Positions 1 through 8,734 of a DNA stretch of 64,000 bases are shown one piece after another. Numbering within the stretch: the stretch's first letter is position 1; each line of letters opens with the position of its first letter. Origin of the DNA: an uncultured Erysipelotrichaceae bacterium (GTDB taxonomy: Bacteria; Bacillota_I; Bacilli_A; Erysipelotrichales; Erysipelotrichaceae); the NCBI GenBank assembly GCA_945877255.1, contig CAMCRE010000001.1:124001-188000 (forward strand). The letters are read 5' to 3'. The translations under genes were made by a program, and so were the position numbers. The notes under the pieces were generated by a model. The model did not search any database. It was not told where the DNA came from and saw nothing but the letters and a program-made list of their open reading frames with translations.

Positions 1-1202
1 ATATTAGAAATGATTTATCATCTAATAAAAGTATGTATCGATTATTACAAGGTGATGTGGGAAGTGGAAAAACAATTGTTGCTTTTTTAGCGATGTTAAG
101 TGTTAAAACACAAACTGCATTGTTGGCGCCGACAGAAATATTGGCACGCCAACATTATGAAAACTTCAAGCAATATTGCGATAATGTTGTATTATTAGTT
201 GGCAGCATTTCTCAAAAAGAAAAAAATTCGTTATATCAAAAAATAAAACAAAACGAAGTCCAACATATTATCGGAACACATGCTATCTTTCAAGAAAATG
301 TGCTATTTCATGACTTGGGGTTAGTCATCATTGATGAGCAACAACGCTTTGGTGTGAATCAAAGAAAAACATTATTATCAAAAGGCGATAATTTAGATGT
401 ATTAATTATGAGTGCAACACCAATACCACGTACACTTGCAATGACAGTTTATAACGATTCTGATATTTCAATTATAAAAACATTACCAAAAACTAAAAAA
501 ACGATACATTCTTATGTTATACCAGTCAATTCTGTTAAACCAATATTATCGCATATCGAACAAAAAATCATTGATAAAGAACAAGTGTATGTTGTTTGTC
601 CATCAATTGAGAAAAACGATAATGAAATTAGAAATATTGAAGAAGTTTACAATAGTTTTGAAGTAGTGAGTAAAGGGAAATATCGTGTTGGGATGTTACA
701 CGGTAAAATGAGTGCTGAAGAAAAAAATATAATCATGAATAAATTTATTAATAACGACATTCAATTACTTGTATCGACAACTGTGATTGAGGTAGGTGTA
801 AATGTTAAAAATGCAAATACAATGGTTATTTATAATGCTGATCGTTTTGGATTAAGTCAACTACACCAATTAAGAGGACGATGTGCAAGAGGGGATAAAG
901 AAGGTTATTGTTATTTTTTAACTGATTCTAAAGAAGAACTCGCACTCGAAAAATTAAAAGTATTGTCAGAAACGCAAGATGGTTTTTTAATAGCGGAACA
1001 TGATTTAAAATTAAGAGGACCTGGTGATGTTCTCGGGATAAAACAAAGCGGTGTCCCGAATTTTATTTTAGGAGATGTAATTGATGATAAAAATATTATG
1101 TCAATTGCAAAACAAGATGCCATAGCACTATTATCAACAATAGACGATTATCCATATATTAAAAACAATATTTTAACACATGTTGATGATTATTTGGACT
1201 AG
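1..1202 (+). CDS. recG: ATP-dependent DNA helicase RecG, C-terminal part (5' end outside window)
   Basis: RecG remodels stalled replication forks and branched DNA. The reading frame is open from the first complete codon at position 3, and the ATG at 33 is internal, so the gene begins before the window. About 400 of roughly 680 residues are present: helicase motif I (GDVGSGKT), a DEQQRFG box (DEQ in place of DEAH), SATPIPRT (motif III), the second RecA-like lobe with GMLHGKM, TTVIEVGVNV and QLRGR, and the family C-terminal signature LRGPGDVLG. The N-terminal wedge domain is missing only because of the window edge. The TAG stop overlaps the ribosome binding site AGGAGG of rnc, which suggests cotranscription. 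Confidence 0.95.
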   Translation, partial: IRNDLSSNKSMYRLLQGDVGSGKTIVAFLAMLSVKTQTALLAPTEILARQHYENFKQYCDNVVLLVGSISQKEKNSLYQKIKQNEVQHIIGTHAIFQENVLFHDLGLVIIDEQQRFGVNQRKTLLSKGDNLDVLIMSATPIPRTLAMTVYNDSDISIIKTLPKTKKTIHSYVIPVNSVKPILSHIEQKIIDKEQVYVVCPSIEKNDNEIRNIEEVYNSFEVVSKGKYRVGMLHGKMSAEEKNIIMNKFINNDIQLLVSTTVIEVGVNVKNANTMVIYNADRFGLSQLHQLRGRCARGDKEGYCYFLTDSKEELALEKLKVLSETQDGFLIAEHDLKLRGPGDVLGIKQSGVPNFILGDVIDDKNIMSIAKQDAIALLSTIDDYPYIKNNILTHVDDYLD

Positions 1203-1211
1203 GAGGTAAAA

Positions 1212-1889
1212 ATGAATATTAAAATTTTGTTAGATAAGCTTAATATCCAATCACGAGATTTATCGATAGTAAAAAATGCTTTTATGCATGCATCATATGC
1301 AAATGAGCACAGTGAGTTTGAAAATAATGAGCGATTAGAATTTTTAGGCGATGCTGTATTACAACTTTGGATTAGTCAATATTTATACAGTATGCCTGAA
1401 CATTTAAGTGAAGGTAATATGACAACATTACGTGCTCAATTAGTTTGCGAAAGTTCACTTGCTCAATATGCAACAGATTTATCTTTAGGCGATTACTTAC
1501 TTTTAGGAGTAGGTGAAGAAAAAAACGCGGGAAGAACACGCACTTCGATTTTAGCTGATTGCTTTGAAGCGTTTTTAGGTGCAGTATATTTAACAACTGA
1601 TTTTGTAACGATATCGGAATTATTAGAAAAAGTAATTGTTCCATATGTGAAGAAGCCAAAAACAGAAGAATTAGTTGATTATAAAACAATGTTGCAAGAA
1701 TATGTACAAGCAGATACACGCCGAAATGTAAAATATGAGCTTCTAAAAACAGAAGGACCAAGCAATGCACCAATGTTTTATGTGGTCGTAAAATTAGATG
1801 AAATCGTGCTTGGATATGGAAATGGTACCACTAAAAAAAAGGCAGAACAACGTGCTGCTCAAGCAGCGTTTGAAAAATTAGCGATTTAA
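1212..1889 (+). CDS. rnc: Ribonuclease III
   Basis: RNase III cleaves double-stranded RNA, including rRNA precursors. The 225-residue protein has the usual two domains. The N-terminal endonuclease domain carries the signature NERLEFLGD near residue 40 and the second acidic cluster in ILADCFEAFLGA near 115. A C-terminal dsRNA-binding domain (from about 155) ends in the typical KKKAEQRAAQAAF helix. ATG 1212 follows AGGAGG by 5 nt. In Bacillus rnc precedes smc and ftsY; here it follows recG, and smc-ftsY lie about 38 kb away, so the ancestral cluster is split. Confidence 0.96.
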   Translation: MNIKILLDKLNIQSRDLSIVKNAFMHASYANEHSEFENNERLEFLGDAVLQLWISQYLYSMPEHLSEGNMTTLRAQLVCESSLAQYATDLSLGDYLLLGVGEEKNAGRTRTSILADCFEAFLGAVYLTTDFVTISELLEKVIVPYVKKPKTEELVDYKTMLQEYVQADTRRNVKYELLKTEGPSNAPMFYVVVKLDEIVLGYGNGTTKKKAEQRAAQAAFEKLAI

Positions 1890-1900
1890 ATCAAAAATAG

Positions 1901-1929
1901 TAGATTTCTTTTTTAAATTATGATATAAT
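1901..1929 (+). promoter_or_regulatory. Promoter of hup
   Basis: Extended -10 box TGATATAAT at 1921-1929, with a weak -35 candidate TAGATT at 1901-1906 and a 17-nt spacer. It lies in the short gap between rnc and the HU gene. The -10 is near consensus; the -35 is an inference from spacing. Confidence 0.6.
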
Positions 1930-1961
1930 ATAATTGTCATATTCAAAAAGGAGGTTACGAC

Positions 1962-2234
1962 ATGAATAAGAGATTATTAGCTGAAGAAGTAAGCAAATTA
2001 TTAGAAACAGATAAAAAAACAGGGTTGTTAGCTGTTGATGCGGTATTTTCAACTATCTTAGCACAATTATCAGAAGGAAACACTGTTGATATCAGTGGAT
2101 TTGGTAAATTTGAAGTAAGAGAAAGAGCAGCAAGACCAGGATTTAATCCAAGAACAAAAGAAGCAATTGAAATTGCTGCTTCAAAATCAGTTGGATTTAA
2201 AGCATCTAAAGCATTAAAAGAAGCTGTTAAATAG
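1962..2234 (+). CDS. hup: DNA-binding protein HU
   Basis: HU is a small histone-like dimer that bends DNA and organises the nucleoid. The 90-residue protein has the full HU/IHF fold: an N-terminal helical dimerisation part, the core [20 protein letters not shown] with the DNA-intercalating arm and its conserved proline, and a closing helix. A strong AAGGAGG lies 8 nt before ATG 1962, with its own promoter upstream and a hairpin terminator directly behind, as expected for a highly expressed single gene. Confidence 0.96.
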   Translation: MNKRLLAEEVSKLLETDKKTGLLAVDAVFSTILAQLSEGNTVDISGFGKFEVRERAARPGFNPRTKEAIEIAASKSVGFKASKALKEAVK

Positions 2235-2240
2235 TTAAGC

Positions 2241-2267
2241 AAATACACCCTTGGGTGTATTTTTTTG
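2241..2267 (+). terminator. Rho-independent terminator after hup
   Basis: AAATACACCC (2241-2250) and GGGTGTATTT (2253-2262) form a perfect inverted repeat running into a T tract. The 2-nt centre means the top base pair must open. It separates hup from dnaE, although read-through could still supply dnaE, whose start is 15 nt further on. Confidence 0.85.
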
Positions 2268-2281
2268 TGAGGAGGGAAAAT

Positions 2282-5266
2282 ATGATTCATTTACACACAC
2301 GTAGTAATTATTCTTTATTATCGAGTGCATTAAAAATCGAAGATATTATCGAATTAACGAAAAAAAATAATATGTCGGCGATTGCATTAGTCGATCAAGA
2401 TGTACTATTTGCAACTGTACCGTTTTTTGATTTGTGTAAAGAAAATAATATTAAACCAATTATTGGAATAGAAAAAACAATTGAATCCAATCATTTTATT
2501 TTCTTAGCAAAAAATGATATTGGGTATCGTGAATTAATGGCTATTTCTAAAAATGAAGTGACTTATAACAGCATAAATAAGCAGCATCTTATAACTATTT
2601 TGTTGGCGCATGAAGGTGAAATTAAACAATCAATAATTCACCAAAAAAATAATGAAATTTTAAGTATTTTAAATAAATATATCGTAGATGATTTTTATGT
2701 TGCGATTACAAATACAGAGCATTCTATCGATCAAAAATATAATTTATATTTATCTAACATACTTAATCAGCATCATATAAAAGAAGTAGCACTATCTTAT
2801 GTATTATATAAAGCAAAAGAAGATGTAGAAATATTAGATGCATTAACAGCAATTCGAGATAATTTAACACTTTCTGATTATCGACTACAAACAGCCCAAA
2901 ATCGTCATTTTCGAACAGTACGTGAAATGCAACAATTATATACTAAAAATCAATTAGCTAACACGATTGAAATTGCGGATAAATGTAATGTTGAATTAAC
3001 GTTTGAGAAAAATAGTGTGCCACAATTTAATAATAATTCAGATTTTTTAAGGCAACTTTGTCAAAAAGGATTAAATAAAAGATGTAATGGTAATGTTCCT
3101 AAAAGTTATCAAGCGCGATTAGATTATGAGCTTGATATTATCATAAAAATGAATTTTACGGACTATTTTATTTTAACATGGGACTTAGTGCTATATGCCA
3201 CAAAACAAAAAATATACGTTGGTCCAGGACGTGGTAGTAGTGCCGGATCATTAGTTGCGTATTGTTTAGGTATTACAAAAATTGATCCTGTAAAAAACAA
3301 TATTACATTTGAGCGTTTTTTAAATCCTGAACGTATTACAATGCCTGATATTGATTTAGATTTTCCAGATGATAAGCGACAAGAAATGATTGAATACGTT
3401 ATTAATAAATATGGGAAAGATAAAGTTGCACATATTATCGCATTCAATACATTAAAGGCAAAAGCAGCGTTACGTGATGTTGCAAAAATTATTAATATCT
3501 CAAATTATGAATTGGAAATTGTTTTAAAATTAATTCCAAATAAATTAGATATAACATTATTAGAAGTTACAAAAATTCCTACTGTACATGCCATTATCAC
3601 TAAAAACAAAAAAATTGCAAAATTGTTTGCACTAGCGTTAAAAATAGAGCATTATCCACGTCATTTAACGGTGCATGCTTCTGGAATTGTGATTGCTGAA
3701 AAACCAATTGTTGCATATGCACCACTTGTACGTGTTGATGAAATGTATGCCACACAATATTCTATGAATTATTTAGAAAGATTTGGATTAATTAAAATTG
3801 ATTTTTTAGGGTTAAGAAACTTATCAATTATTAATCAATGTGTGACTAAAATTTCTGATAAACTAGGACAACCATTCGATATTAGTAAAATAACGTATGA
3901 CGATAATAAAACTTACGAACTATTATCACAAGGTGATACACTCGGGATATTCCAATTAGAAAGTGAAGGTATGCGTCAATTATTAATGAAATTAAAACCA
4001 ACTTCACTGCAAGATATTGCCTTAGCACTCGCACTGTATCGACCAGGTCCAATGCAACACATTGATGATTTTATTAAAAAAAGACAGCATTCAGAATTAA
4101 TTAATTATTATGATGAATCATTAAAACCAATATTGCAAGAAACACTCGGAACAATGGTGTATCAAGACCAAATTATGCAAGTAGCACAACAAGTTGCAAA
4201 TTTCAGTTTAGGAAAAGCCGATTTATTAAGAAGAGCAATGGGGAAAAAAGATTCGCAGGCATTTACGACACTAGAAAGCGTATTTAAAAAAGAAGCATTA
4301 AAAAATCATTATCCACAACAATTAGTTGATCAAATATTCAATGATATGATTGCGTTTGTTAATTATGGATTTAATAAAGCACATGCTTATTCATATGCAA
4401 CACTTTCATATCAAATGGCGTTCTTAAAAGCTAATGCACCACTATATTTTTATACAAGTTTATTAAATAGTGTGATCGGCAGCACTAAAATGTTTTCGTA
4501 TCTACAAGAAGCGAAAAAAAATGGGATATATATTCAAGCACCAGATATTCGTTATAGTAGCTTAGAATATATTATTTATGACGATAAAATTTATTTACCG
4601 TTAAATGCGATTAAAGGAATTGGTATAACGATTGTAGAAAAAATCATTAATAATCGTCATGAGTTTAACGCATTAGAAGAAATTGTTGTGTTTTGTATAA
4701 ATAATAAAATAAATAGACCAGTATTAGAAAATTTAATATATGCCGGAGCGTTAGACTTTTTAAATATTTCTAGAACACAACTAATTGCGAATTTAGATGC
4801 AACATACCGCTATTGTGAATTGATATTAGTAAAAAATGATGCTGGTGAATATTATCCAAATTATGATTTATTAACGAAGCCAAAATGGATTGATGTATCA
4901 AGTGATAAAATGCAAGAAATTCAAAATGAAAAAAATGTACTTGGATTTTATTTTTCAACACATCCAATAACTGCATTACGTCATAAAAATTATAATGCAA
5001 TTCCAATAAATGCGTTGATAATGAATACATATCAAAACATTTTAGTATTAATTGATAAAATAAAATTTCATAAAACTAAAAAAGGTGATCAAATGTGTTT
5101 TATTGTTGGAAGTGATGATGTTTCATCGATTGATTTATTATTAATGCCGCAACAATTCCAACAATATAAAGAAATCTTAAAAGTTGGAATGTGTTACTTT
5201 ATGCGAATCAAAAAAGATAAAGAAACTTCTGCAATCATTCAATCAATGACGCTTATTGACAATTAA
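2282..5266 (+). CDS. dnaE: DNA polymerase III alpha subunit, DnaE type
   Basis: DnaE is a family C replicative polymerase; in PolC-containing Bacillota it extends lagging-strand primers. Start ATG 2282 (994 residues) follows GAGGAGGG; an in-frame start at 2255 lies inside the terminator and is unlikely. Order: PHP domain (residues 1 to about 190), palm with GPGRGSSAGS (near 313) and catalytic PDIDLDF (near 354), fingers with IDFLGLRNL, GIFQLES and ALYRPGPM, the YGFNKAHAYSYA segment, helix-hairpin-helix and a C-terminal OB fold. It is shorter than E. coli DnaE (1160) and like Bacillus DnaE has a PHP site without its metal ligands: HLHTRSNYS in place of HLHVHSEYS, and VDQD in place of TDHG. Confidence 0.95.
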   Translation: MIHLHTRSNYSLLSSALKIEDIIELTKKNNMSAIALVDQDVLFATVPFFDLCKENNIKPIIGIEKTIESNHFIFLAKNDIGYRELMAISKNEVTYNSINKQHLITILLAHEGEIKQSIIHQKNNEILSILNKYIVDDFYVAITNTEHSIDQKYNLYLSNILNQHHIKEVALSYVLYKAKEDVEILDALTAIRDNLTLSDYRLQTAQNRHFRTVREMQQLYTKNQLANTIEIADKCNVELTFEKNSVPQFNNNSDFLRQLCQKGLNKRCNGNVPKSYQARLDYELDIIIKMNFTDYFILTWDLVLYATKQKIYVGPGRGSSAGSLVAYCLGITKIDPVKNNITFERFLNPERITMPDIDLDFPDDKRQEMIEYVINKYGKDKVAHIIAFNTLKAKAALRDVAKIINISNYELEIVLKLIPNKLDITLLEVTKIPTVHAIITKNKKIAKLFALALKIEHYPRHLTVHASGIVIAEKPIVAYAPLVRVDEMYATQYSMNYLERFGLIKIDFLGLRNLSIINQCVTKISDKLGQPFDISKITYDDNKTYELLSQGDTLGIFQLESEGMRQLLMKLKPTSLQDIALALALYRPGPMQHIDDFIKKRQHSELINYYDESLKPILQETLGTMVYQDQIMQVAQQVANFSLGKADLLRRAMGKKDSQAFTTLESVFKKEALKNHYPQQLVDQIFNDMIAFVNYGFNKAHAYSYATLSYQMAFLKANAPLYFYTSLLNSVIGSTKMFSYLQEAKKNGIYIQAPDIRYSSLEYIIYDDKIYLPLNAIKGIGITIVEKIINNRHEFNALEEIVVFCINNKINRPVLENLIYAGALDFLNISRTQLIANLDATYRYCELILVKNDAGEYYPNYDLLTKPKWIDVSSDKMQEIQNEKNVLGFYFSTHPITALRHKNYNAIPINALIMNTYQNILVLIDKIKFHKTKKGDQMCFIVGSDDVSSIDLLLMPQQFQQYKEILKVGMCYFMRIKKDKETSAIIQSMTLIDN

Positions 5267-5301
5267 AATGTAGTTCAAAAGATGAAATATTGATTATTTT
5301 A

Positions 5302-5310
5302 TGATATAAT
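5302..5310 (+). promoter_or_regulatory. Upstream promoter of ezrA (extended -10)
   Basis: TGATATAAT at 5302-5310 is a consensus extended -10. No convincing -35 lies 16-18 nt upstream. It is the first of two -10 elements in the 142-bp gap between dnaE and ezrA, which holds nothing else I can identify. Confidence 0.5.
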
Positions 5311-5359
5311 TACTACATAAAAATACTGATAATTTCATAAATATTACAAATATCAGCAG

Positions 5360-5388
5360 TTCACAATTATGTTTAATTATGTTATAAT
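5360..5388 (+). promoter_or_regulatory. Proximal promoter of ezrA
   Basis: -35 TTCACA (5360-5365), a 17-nt spacer and -10 TATAAT (5383-5388) preceded by TGT, making an extended -10. Transcription would start close to 5395, giving a very short leader before ATG 5409. Confidence 0.7.
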
Positions 5389-5408
5389 ATTTTAAAAGAG
5401 GTGTAAAT

Positions 5409-7160
5409 ATGGAACAAATCTTCACAAATATCAAAAATATCGTCCCAATTCAGGCAGTATATGCAATTATTGCATTAATAGTTGGTTTACTATTTATTTT
5501 ATTACTATTACGTAACATGCGATTACGATTCGCTAAAAAAGAATTAGAGCGATTAGAAAGTAAATTTGATTCAATCAAAGGGATTCCTTTATCATTTAAA
5601 ATTAATAAAGCTGTAGCATTAGGAAGAGTAAATAAATCGTTGAATGATCGTGTTTTTGAAGCACAGCAAATATATGATAAAGTTAATGAAGAAATGCGAA
5701 AAAGTACAACACTATTAGCAGAAATGGATGATTTATTATATAGTAAAAAACATCGTCAAGTTGTTGATAAAGCAACCGACTTAGAAAAACAACTCGACAA
5801 ATTGAAAATCGATGTAGAAAACGTCGATGTTGTATTAGATGATATTTTAAGTCAAGAAAGTGAAAAAAGAGATCAAATCAATCGTTTAAAAGAACAATTT
5901 AGATTGTTGAAACAAAAAATTGGTATTGATAAAACTAAGTTTTATCAAGGTAAAGAATATATTGATTTTGAAATTACGTCAATAGAAAAAATGTTTTCAT
6001 TATTTGAAGAATGGATGTTTGCTTCTGAGTTTGAAAAAGCAAATGAACAGTATAATGAAATTAATGAACACTTGACGCACTTAGAATCATATGTAAATGC
6101 AACACCAGCTATTTTTGATATTATTCATAATAAACTTCAAAAACAAATTGATTCAATTTCATATGCGTATCAAAGTTATCGTAATGAACATATTTATATT
6201 GAACACTTAGGGGTGAAAAATAATTTAGAGTTAGTATCAAACGTTATTAAAGAAAGTATTGCAAAATTATTTAAAGGGAAGTTTGAAAACACAAAAGAAG
6301 AATTAGAACAATGTGATTTAAGATTAATTCAATTGAGTGATCAATTAGTAAAAGAATTTGAAGCATTCAATGAAATACCAATTTTATATCCAGCAATTGT
6401 AAATCATGTTGAACAATTAAATAAAAACACAAACAATATTCAAGCGTTGTATGAAAAATACTATGTTCGCTTCTCGTTAGAAGACTTCAGTACACAAATT
6501 GAAGAATTTAAAGTTAGAATGACTACGATCAATGAAACACTTGAAAAATTAAATGTAGAAGAAAATGCAAATGTGCCAGCTACAACTTATATTGTTGAAC
6601 TTAAAAAAATGCAAGAAGATTGCAATAAATATGAAGCAAGCATTGCAAAATTAAAATCATTACTGCATAATGTTGTGAGTGATGAAAAACGTGCTCGCCA
6701 ACAATTACTAAAATTAAGTTTAATCGTGCATGAAATAGGTATTAAAATGTCAAAATCAAAAGTGTCCTATATTGAAAAAGAATATGAAGATGATCTTGCT
6801 AAAGCACGTAGTATGGTATTTGAAATTCAAAATTTAATTGATGCTTCAGTCGTTAATGTAGAATACTTAAACACAAAAATTAAAGAAAGTATTGATTTTA
6901 TTTATACACTATATCATAATGTGAATAATTTCGTTGGGAAAGCCGTTATGGTTGAAAACTTAATTGTGTTTGGAAACAGATACCGCAGTACTTATCCTGA
7001 ATTAAATTCGCAATTAATTAGAAGTGAGTTATATTACCGTAATGGAGAATATTCTAAGTCACTACAAATTGCAGTAAGTGCGATTGAAAAAATTGTTCCA
7101 GGAATATATGAAAAATTAATTTCTGGTGTTAAGAAAGAAGAAGTAGCAGATATACAATAA
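5409..7160 (+). CDS. ezrA: Septation ring formation regulator EzrA
   Basis: EzrA is a membrane-anchored spectrin-like protein that restrains FtsZ ring assembly and links division to wall synthesis in Bacillota. The 583-residue product (family about 560-575) has a short outside N-terminus, one transmembrane helix at about residues 14-35 (VYAIIALIVGLLFILLLL), then an almost wholly helical, coiled-coil cytoplasmic region rich in Lys and Glu. The early KGIPLSFKINKAVALGRVNKSL block is typical of the family. ATG 5409 follows AGAGG. Its position just before a cysteine desulfurase gene matches Bacillus (ezrA-nifZ) and supports the call. Confidence 0.9.
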   Translation: MEQIFTNIKNIVPIQAVYAIIALIVGLLFILLLLRNMRLRFAKKELERLESKFDSIKGIPLSFKINKAVALGRVNKSLNDRVFEAQQIYDKVNEEMRKSTTLLAEMDDLLYSKKHRQVVDKATDLEKQLDKLKIDVENVDVVLDDILSQESEKRDQINRLKEQFRLLKQKIGIDKTKFYQGKEYIDFEITSIEKMFSLFEEWMFASEFEKANEQYNEINEHLTHLESYVNATPAIFDIIHNKLQKQIDSISYAYQSYRNEHIYIEHLGVKNNLELVSNVIKESIAKLFKGKFENTKEELEQCDLRLIQLSDQLVKEFEAFNEIPILYPAIVNHVEQLNKNTNNIQALYEKYYVRFSLEDFSTQIEEFKVRMTTINETLEKLNVEENANVPATTYIVELKKMQEDCNKYEASIAKLKSLLHNVVSDEKRARQQLLKLSLIVHEIGIKMSKSKVSYIEKEYEDDLAKARSMVFEIQNLIDASVVNVEYLNTKIKESIDFIYTLYHNVNNFVGKAVMVENLIVFGNRYRSTYPELNSQLIRSELYYRNGEYSKSLQIAVSAIEKIVPGIYEKLISGVKKEEVADIQ

Positions 7161-7189
7161 GCAATCGTTTAAGCGATTGCTTTAATTTT
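7159..7189 (+). terminator. Hairpin between ezrA and nifS
   Basis: AAGCAATCG (7159-7167) pairs with CGATTGCTT (7174-7182) around a 6-nt loop, followed by a T-rich run TTTAATTTTA that ends at the nifS ribosome binding site. The short imperfect T tract suggests partial termination, so nifS could be reached by read-through. Confidence 0.6.
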
Positions 7190-7199
7190 AGGAGGTAAA

Positions 7200-8315
7200 A
7201 TGGAAGTATATTTTGATCATAGTTCAGCAACATTCGTAGAACCGGAAGTAATTGAAACTTTTGTGAAAGTAGAACAACAATTATTTGCTAATCCAGATGC
7301 ATTACATCAGAAAGGGTTAGATGTATTAAAACTACAAACACAAGCAAGAGAAAAAATAGCGTCGTTATTAAATGTGAAAAGTGAAGAAATTATTTTTACA
7401 TCAGGAGGATGTGAAGCGAATACATTAGCATTAAAAGGTTACATTGAAAAACATAAGCATCTTAAAAATCATGTTTTAGTTGCGTGTGGAGAGCATTCTA
7501 GTGTTATTAATTGTTTGAAAGCAATTGATAATATTATTGTTGAAGAAATACCATTAAATCATGAAGGTAATATTGATGTTTTGATGTTAAAAAATAAAAT
7601 TAACGATAATACATTACTTGTATCCATTTCTGCTATCCAAAACGAATTTGGAGCAATTAGAGATGTCACTAGTCTAGCAAATTTTTTAAAACAAAATAAC
7701 ATTGTATTTCATGTTGATGCTGTTCAAGCATTAGGAAAACAAGATATTGATTATCAAAATGTTGATTTGATTAGTTTCTCAGGACATAAAATTCATGGAT
7801 TAAAAGGAATAGGAATCTTAGTAAAAAAACAACCTATTCAATTAAATCCGATTATATTTGGTGGTCAACAAGAATTTGGGTTAAGGGGAGGAACAAGTAG
7901 TGTTGCATTACAAGTTGCATTCACAAAAGCACTAAGAATTGCACTCGAAAATATGCGTAAATACCGTGAGCATATTTTAAATTTAAATGATTATTTAAGA
8001 ATGCAACTCAGTAAAATGCCTGAAGTTGAAATCAATTCTACAAATAATGCAACACCCTATATTTTAAATTTTTCGGTAACTGTTTTACCATCACAAGTAA
8101 TATTAAATGCATTAAATCAAAAAGGAATTTATGTTTCTGCGGTTTCAACCTGTGTAACAAAAAGAAAAGCAGTATCGACGATTAGTTGTTATAAAAATGA
8201 TAAAGAAGTGATAGAAGGTGTAATAAGAGTATCATTTTCATATCGTAACACAAAAAATGAAATTGATTATTTTATTAAGGAATTAAAAAACATTATTATT
8301 TCTTATCAAAGATAG
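7200..8315 (+). CDS. nifS: Cysteine desulfurase (NifS/IscS family)
   Basis: A PLP enzyme that removes sulfur from cysteine for tRNA thiolation or Fe-S clusters. The 371-residue protein begins YFDHSSAT (usual form YFDNAAT), has the PLP aspartate in HVDAVQALGK and the PLP lysine at about Lys197 in SGHKIHG, and a mobile-loop cysteine at about Cys318 (VSTCVTKRK), the persulfide carrier. ATG 7200 follows AGGAGG. In Bacillus the gene after ezrA is a desulfurase paired with thiI for 4-thiouridine; no thiI follows here, and accessory DNA starts directly behind the stop. The last 17 nt of the gene recur at 10381. Confidence 0.92.
   Translation: MEVYFDHSSATFVEPEVIETFVKVEQQLFANPDALHQKGLDVLKLQTQAREKIASLLNVKSEEIIFTSGGCEANTLALKGYIEKHKHLKNHVLVACGEHSSVINCLKAIDNIIVEEIPLNHEGNIDVLMLKNKINDNTLLVSISAIQNEFGAIRDVTSLANFLKQNNIVFHVDAVQALGKQDIDYQNVDLISFSGHKIHGLKGIGILVKKQPIQLNPIIFGGQQEFGLRGGTSSVALQVAFTKALRIALENMRKYREHILNLNDYLRMQLSKMPEVEINSTNNATPYILNFSVTVLPSQVILNALNQKGIYVSAVSTCVTKRKAVSTISCYKNDKEVIEGVIRVSFSYRNTKNEIDYFIKELKNIIISYQR
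8299..8315 (+). repeat. Left copy of 17-bp direct repeat (3' end of nifS)
   Basis: TTTCTTATCAAAGATAG, encoding the last residues of NifS and its TAG stop, is repeated exactly at 10381-10397. The bases next to each copy differ, so the match is exactly 17 bp. The pair encloses the lanthipeptide-type genes. Confidence 0.85.
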
Positions 8316-8400
8316 AATTAATGTCGTCATAATGTCAATAACATAAACTATTATGCCAATATAGATGAAATAAAAAATATAAAAAACAATTACGACATCA

Positions 8401-8733
8401 GTGACAGATACATTAACTAAATTGATAGAATCACTTAATATTATTGATACAGTTAATTCTGGATTTTTTTATGGTATAAGTGGTATAGCGTATGTTGTTC
8501 ATGAATATGTAACATATATTGATAATAGTTACGAAGAACGTCTTCGTTTATTGTTAGAAATGCTATGTACACACGCATTTAAATATGATGAGAATTTATA
8601 TTTTTTATCGGATAAATTAATTCGTATTTCACTTGATATTGGTTCAGGTATGTTAGGAATTAGTATGATACTGAATAAAATTTTACACAACAAGGAATTT
8701 AATTTTTTATGTATTGGGGAGGATGGTCTATAA
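8401..8733 (+). pseudogene. C-terminal remnant of a class III/IV lanthipeptide synthetase (LanC-like domain)
   Basis: A 110-codon open frame starting at GTG 8401, with an in-frame TAA at 8380 closing it upstream. GFFYGISGIAYVVHEY resembles the Gly-rich repeats of LanC-like cyclase domains, and the end (FLSDKLIRISLDIGSGMLGI, then FNFLCIG) matches the usual close of LanKC proteins, where a Gln-Leu-Leu-Arg-Leu-Ser then Asp-Leu-Ala-x-Gly-(S/T)-Ala-Gly run precedes a final Leu-Pro-Phe. An intact LanKC has about 800-900 residues with lyase and kinase domains, all absent here. The stop at 8731-8733 is one base from the transporter start, as in a functional operon. This is from family recall without a search, so moderately sure; a free-standing small gene is unlikely because no ribosome binding site precedes the GTG. 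Confidence 0.6.
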
Positions 8734-8734
8734 T

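Noticed and set aside
8714-8734. TTG 8714 or ATG 8723 as the ABC transporter start
   Set aside because: Both overlap or touch the GGGGAGG binding site; ATG 8735 lies at a workable distance.
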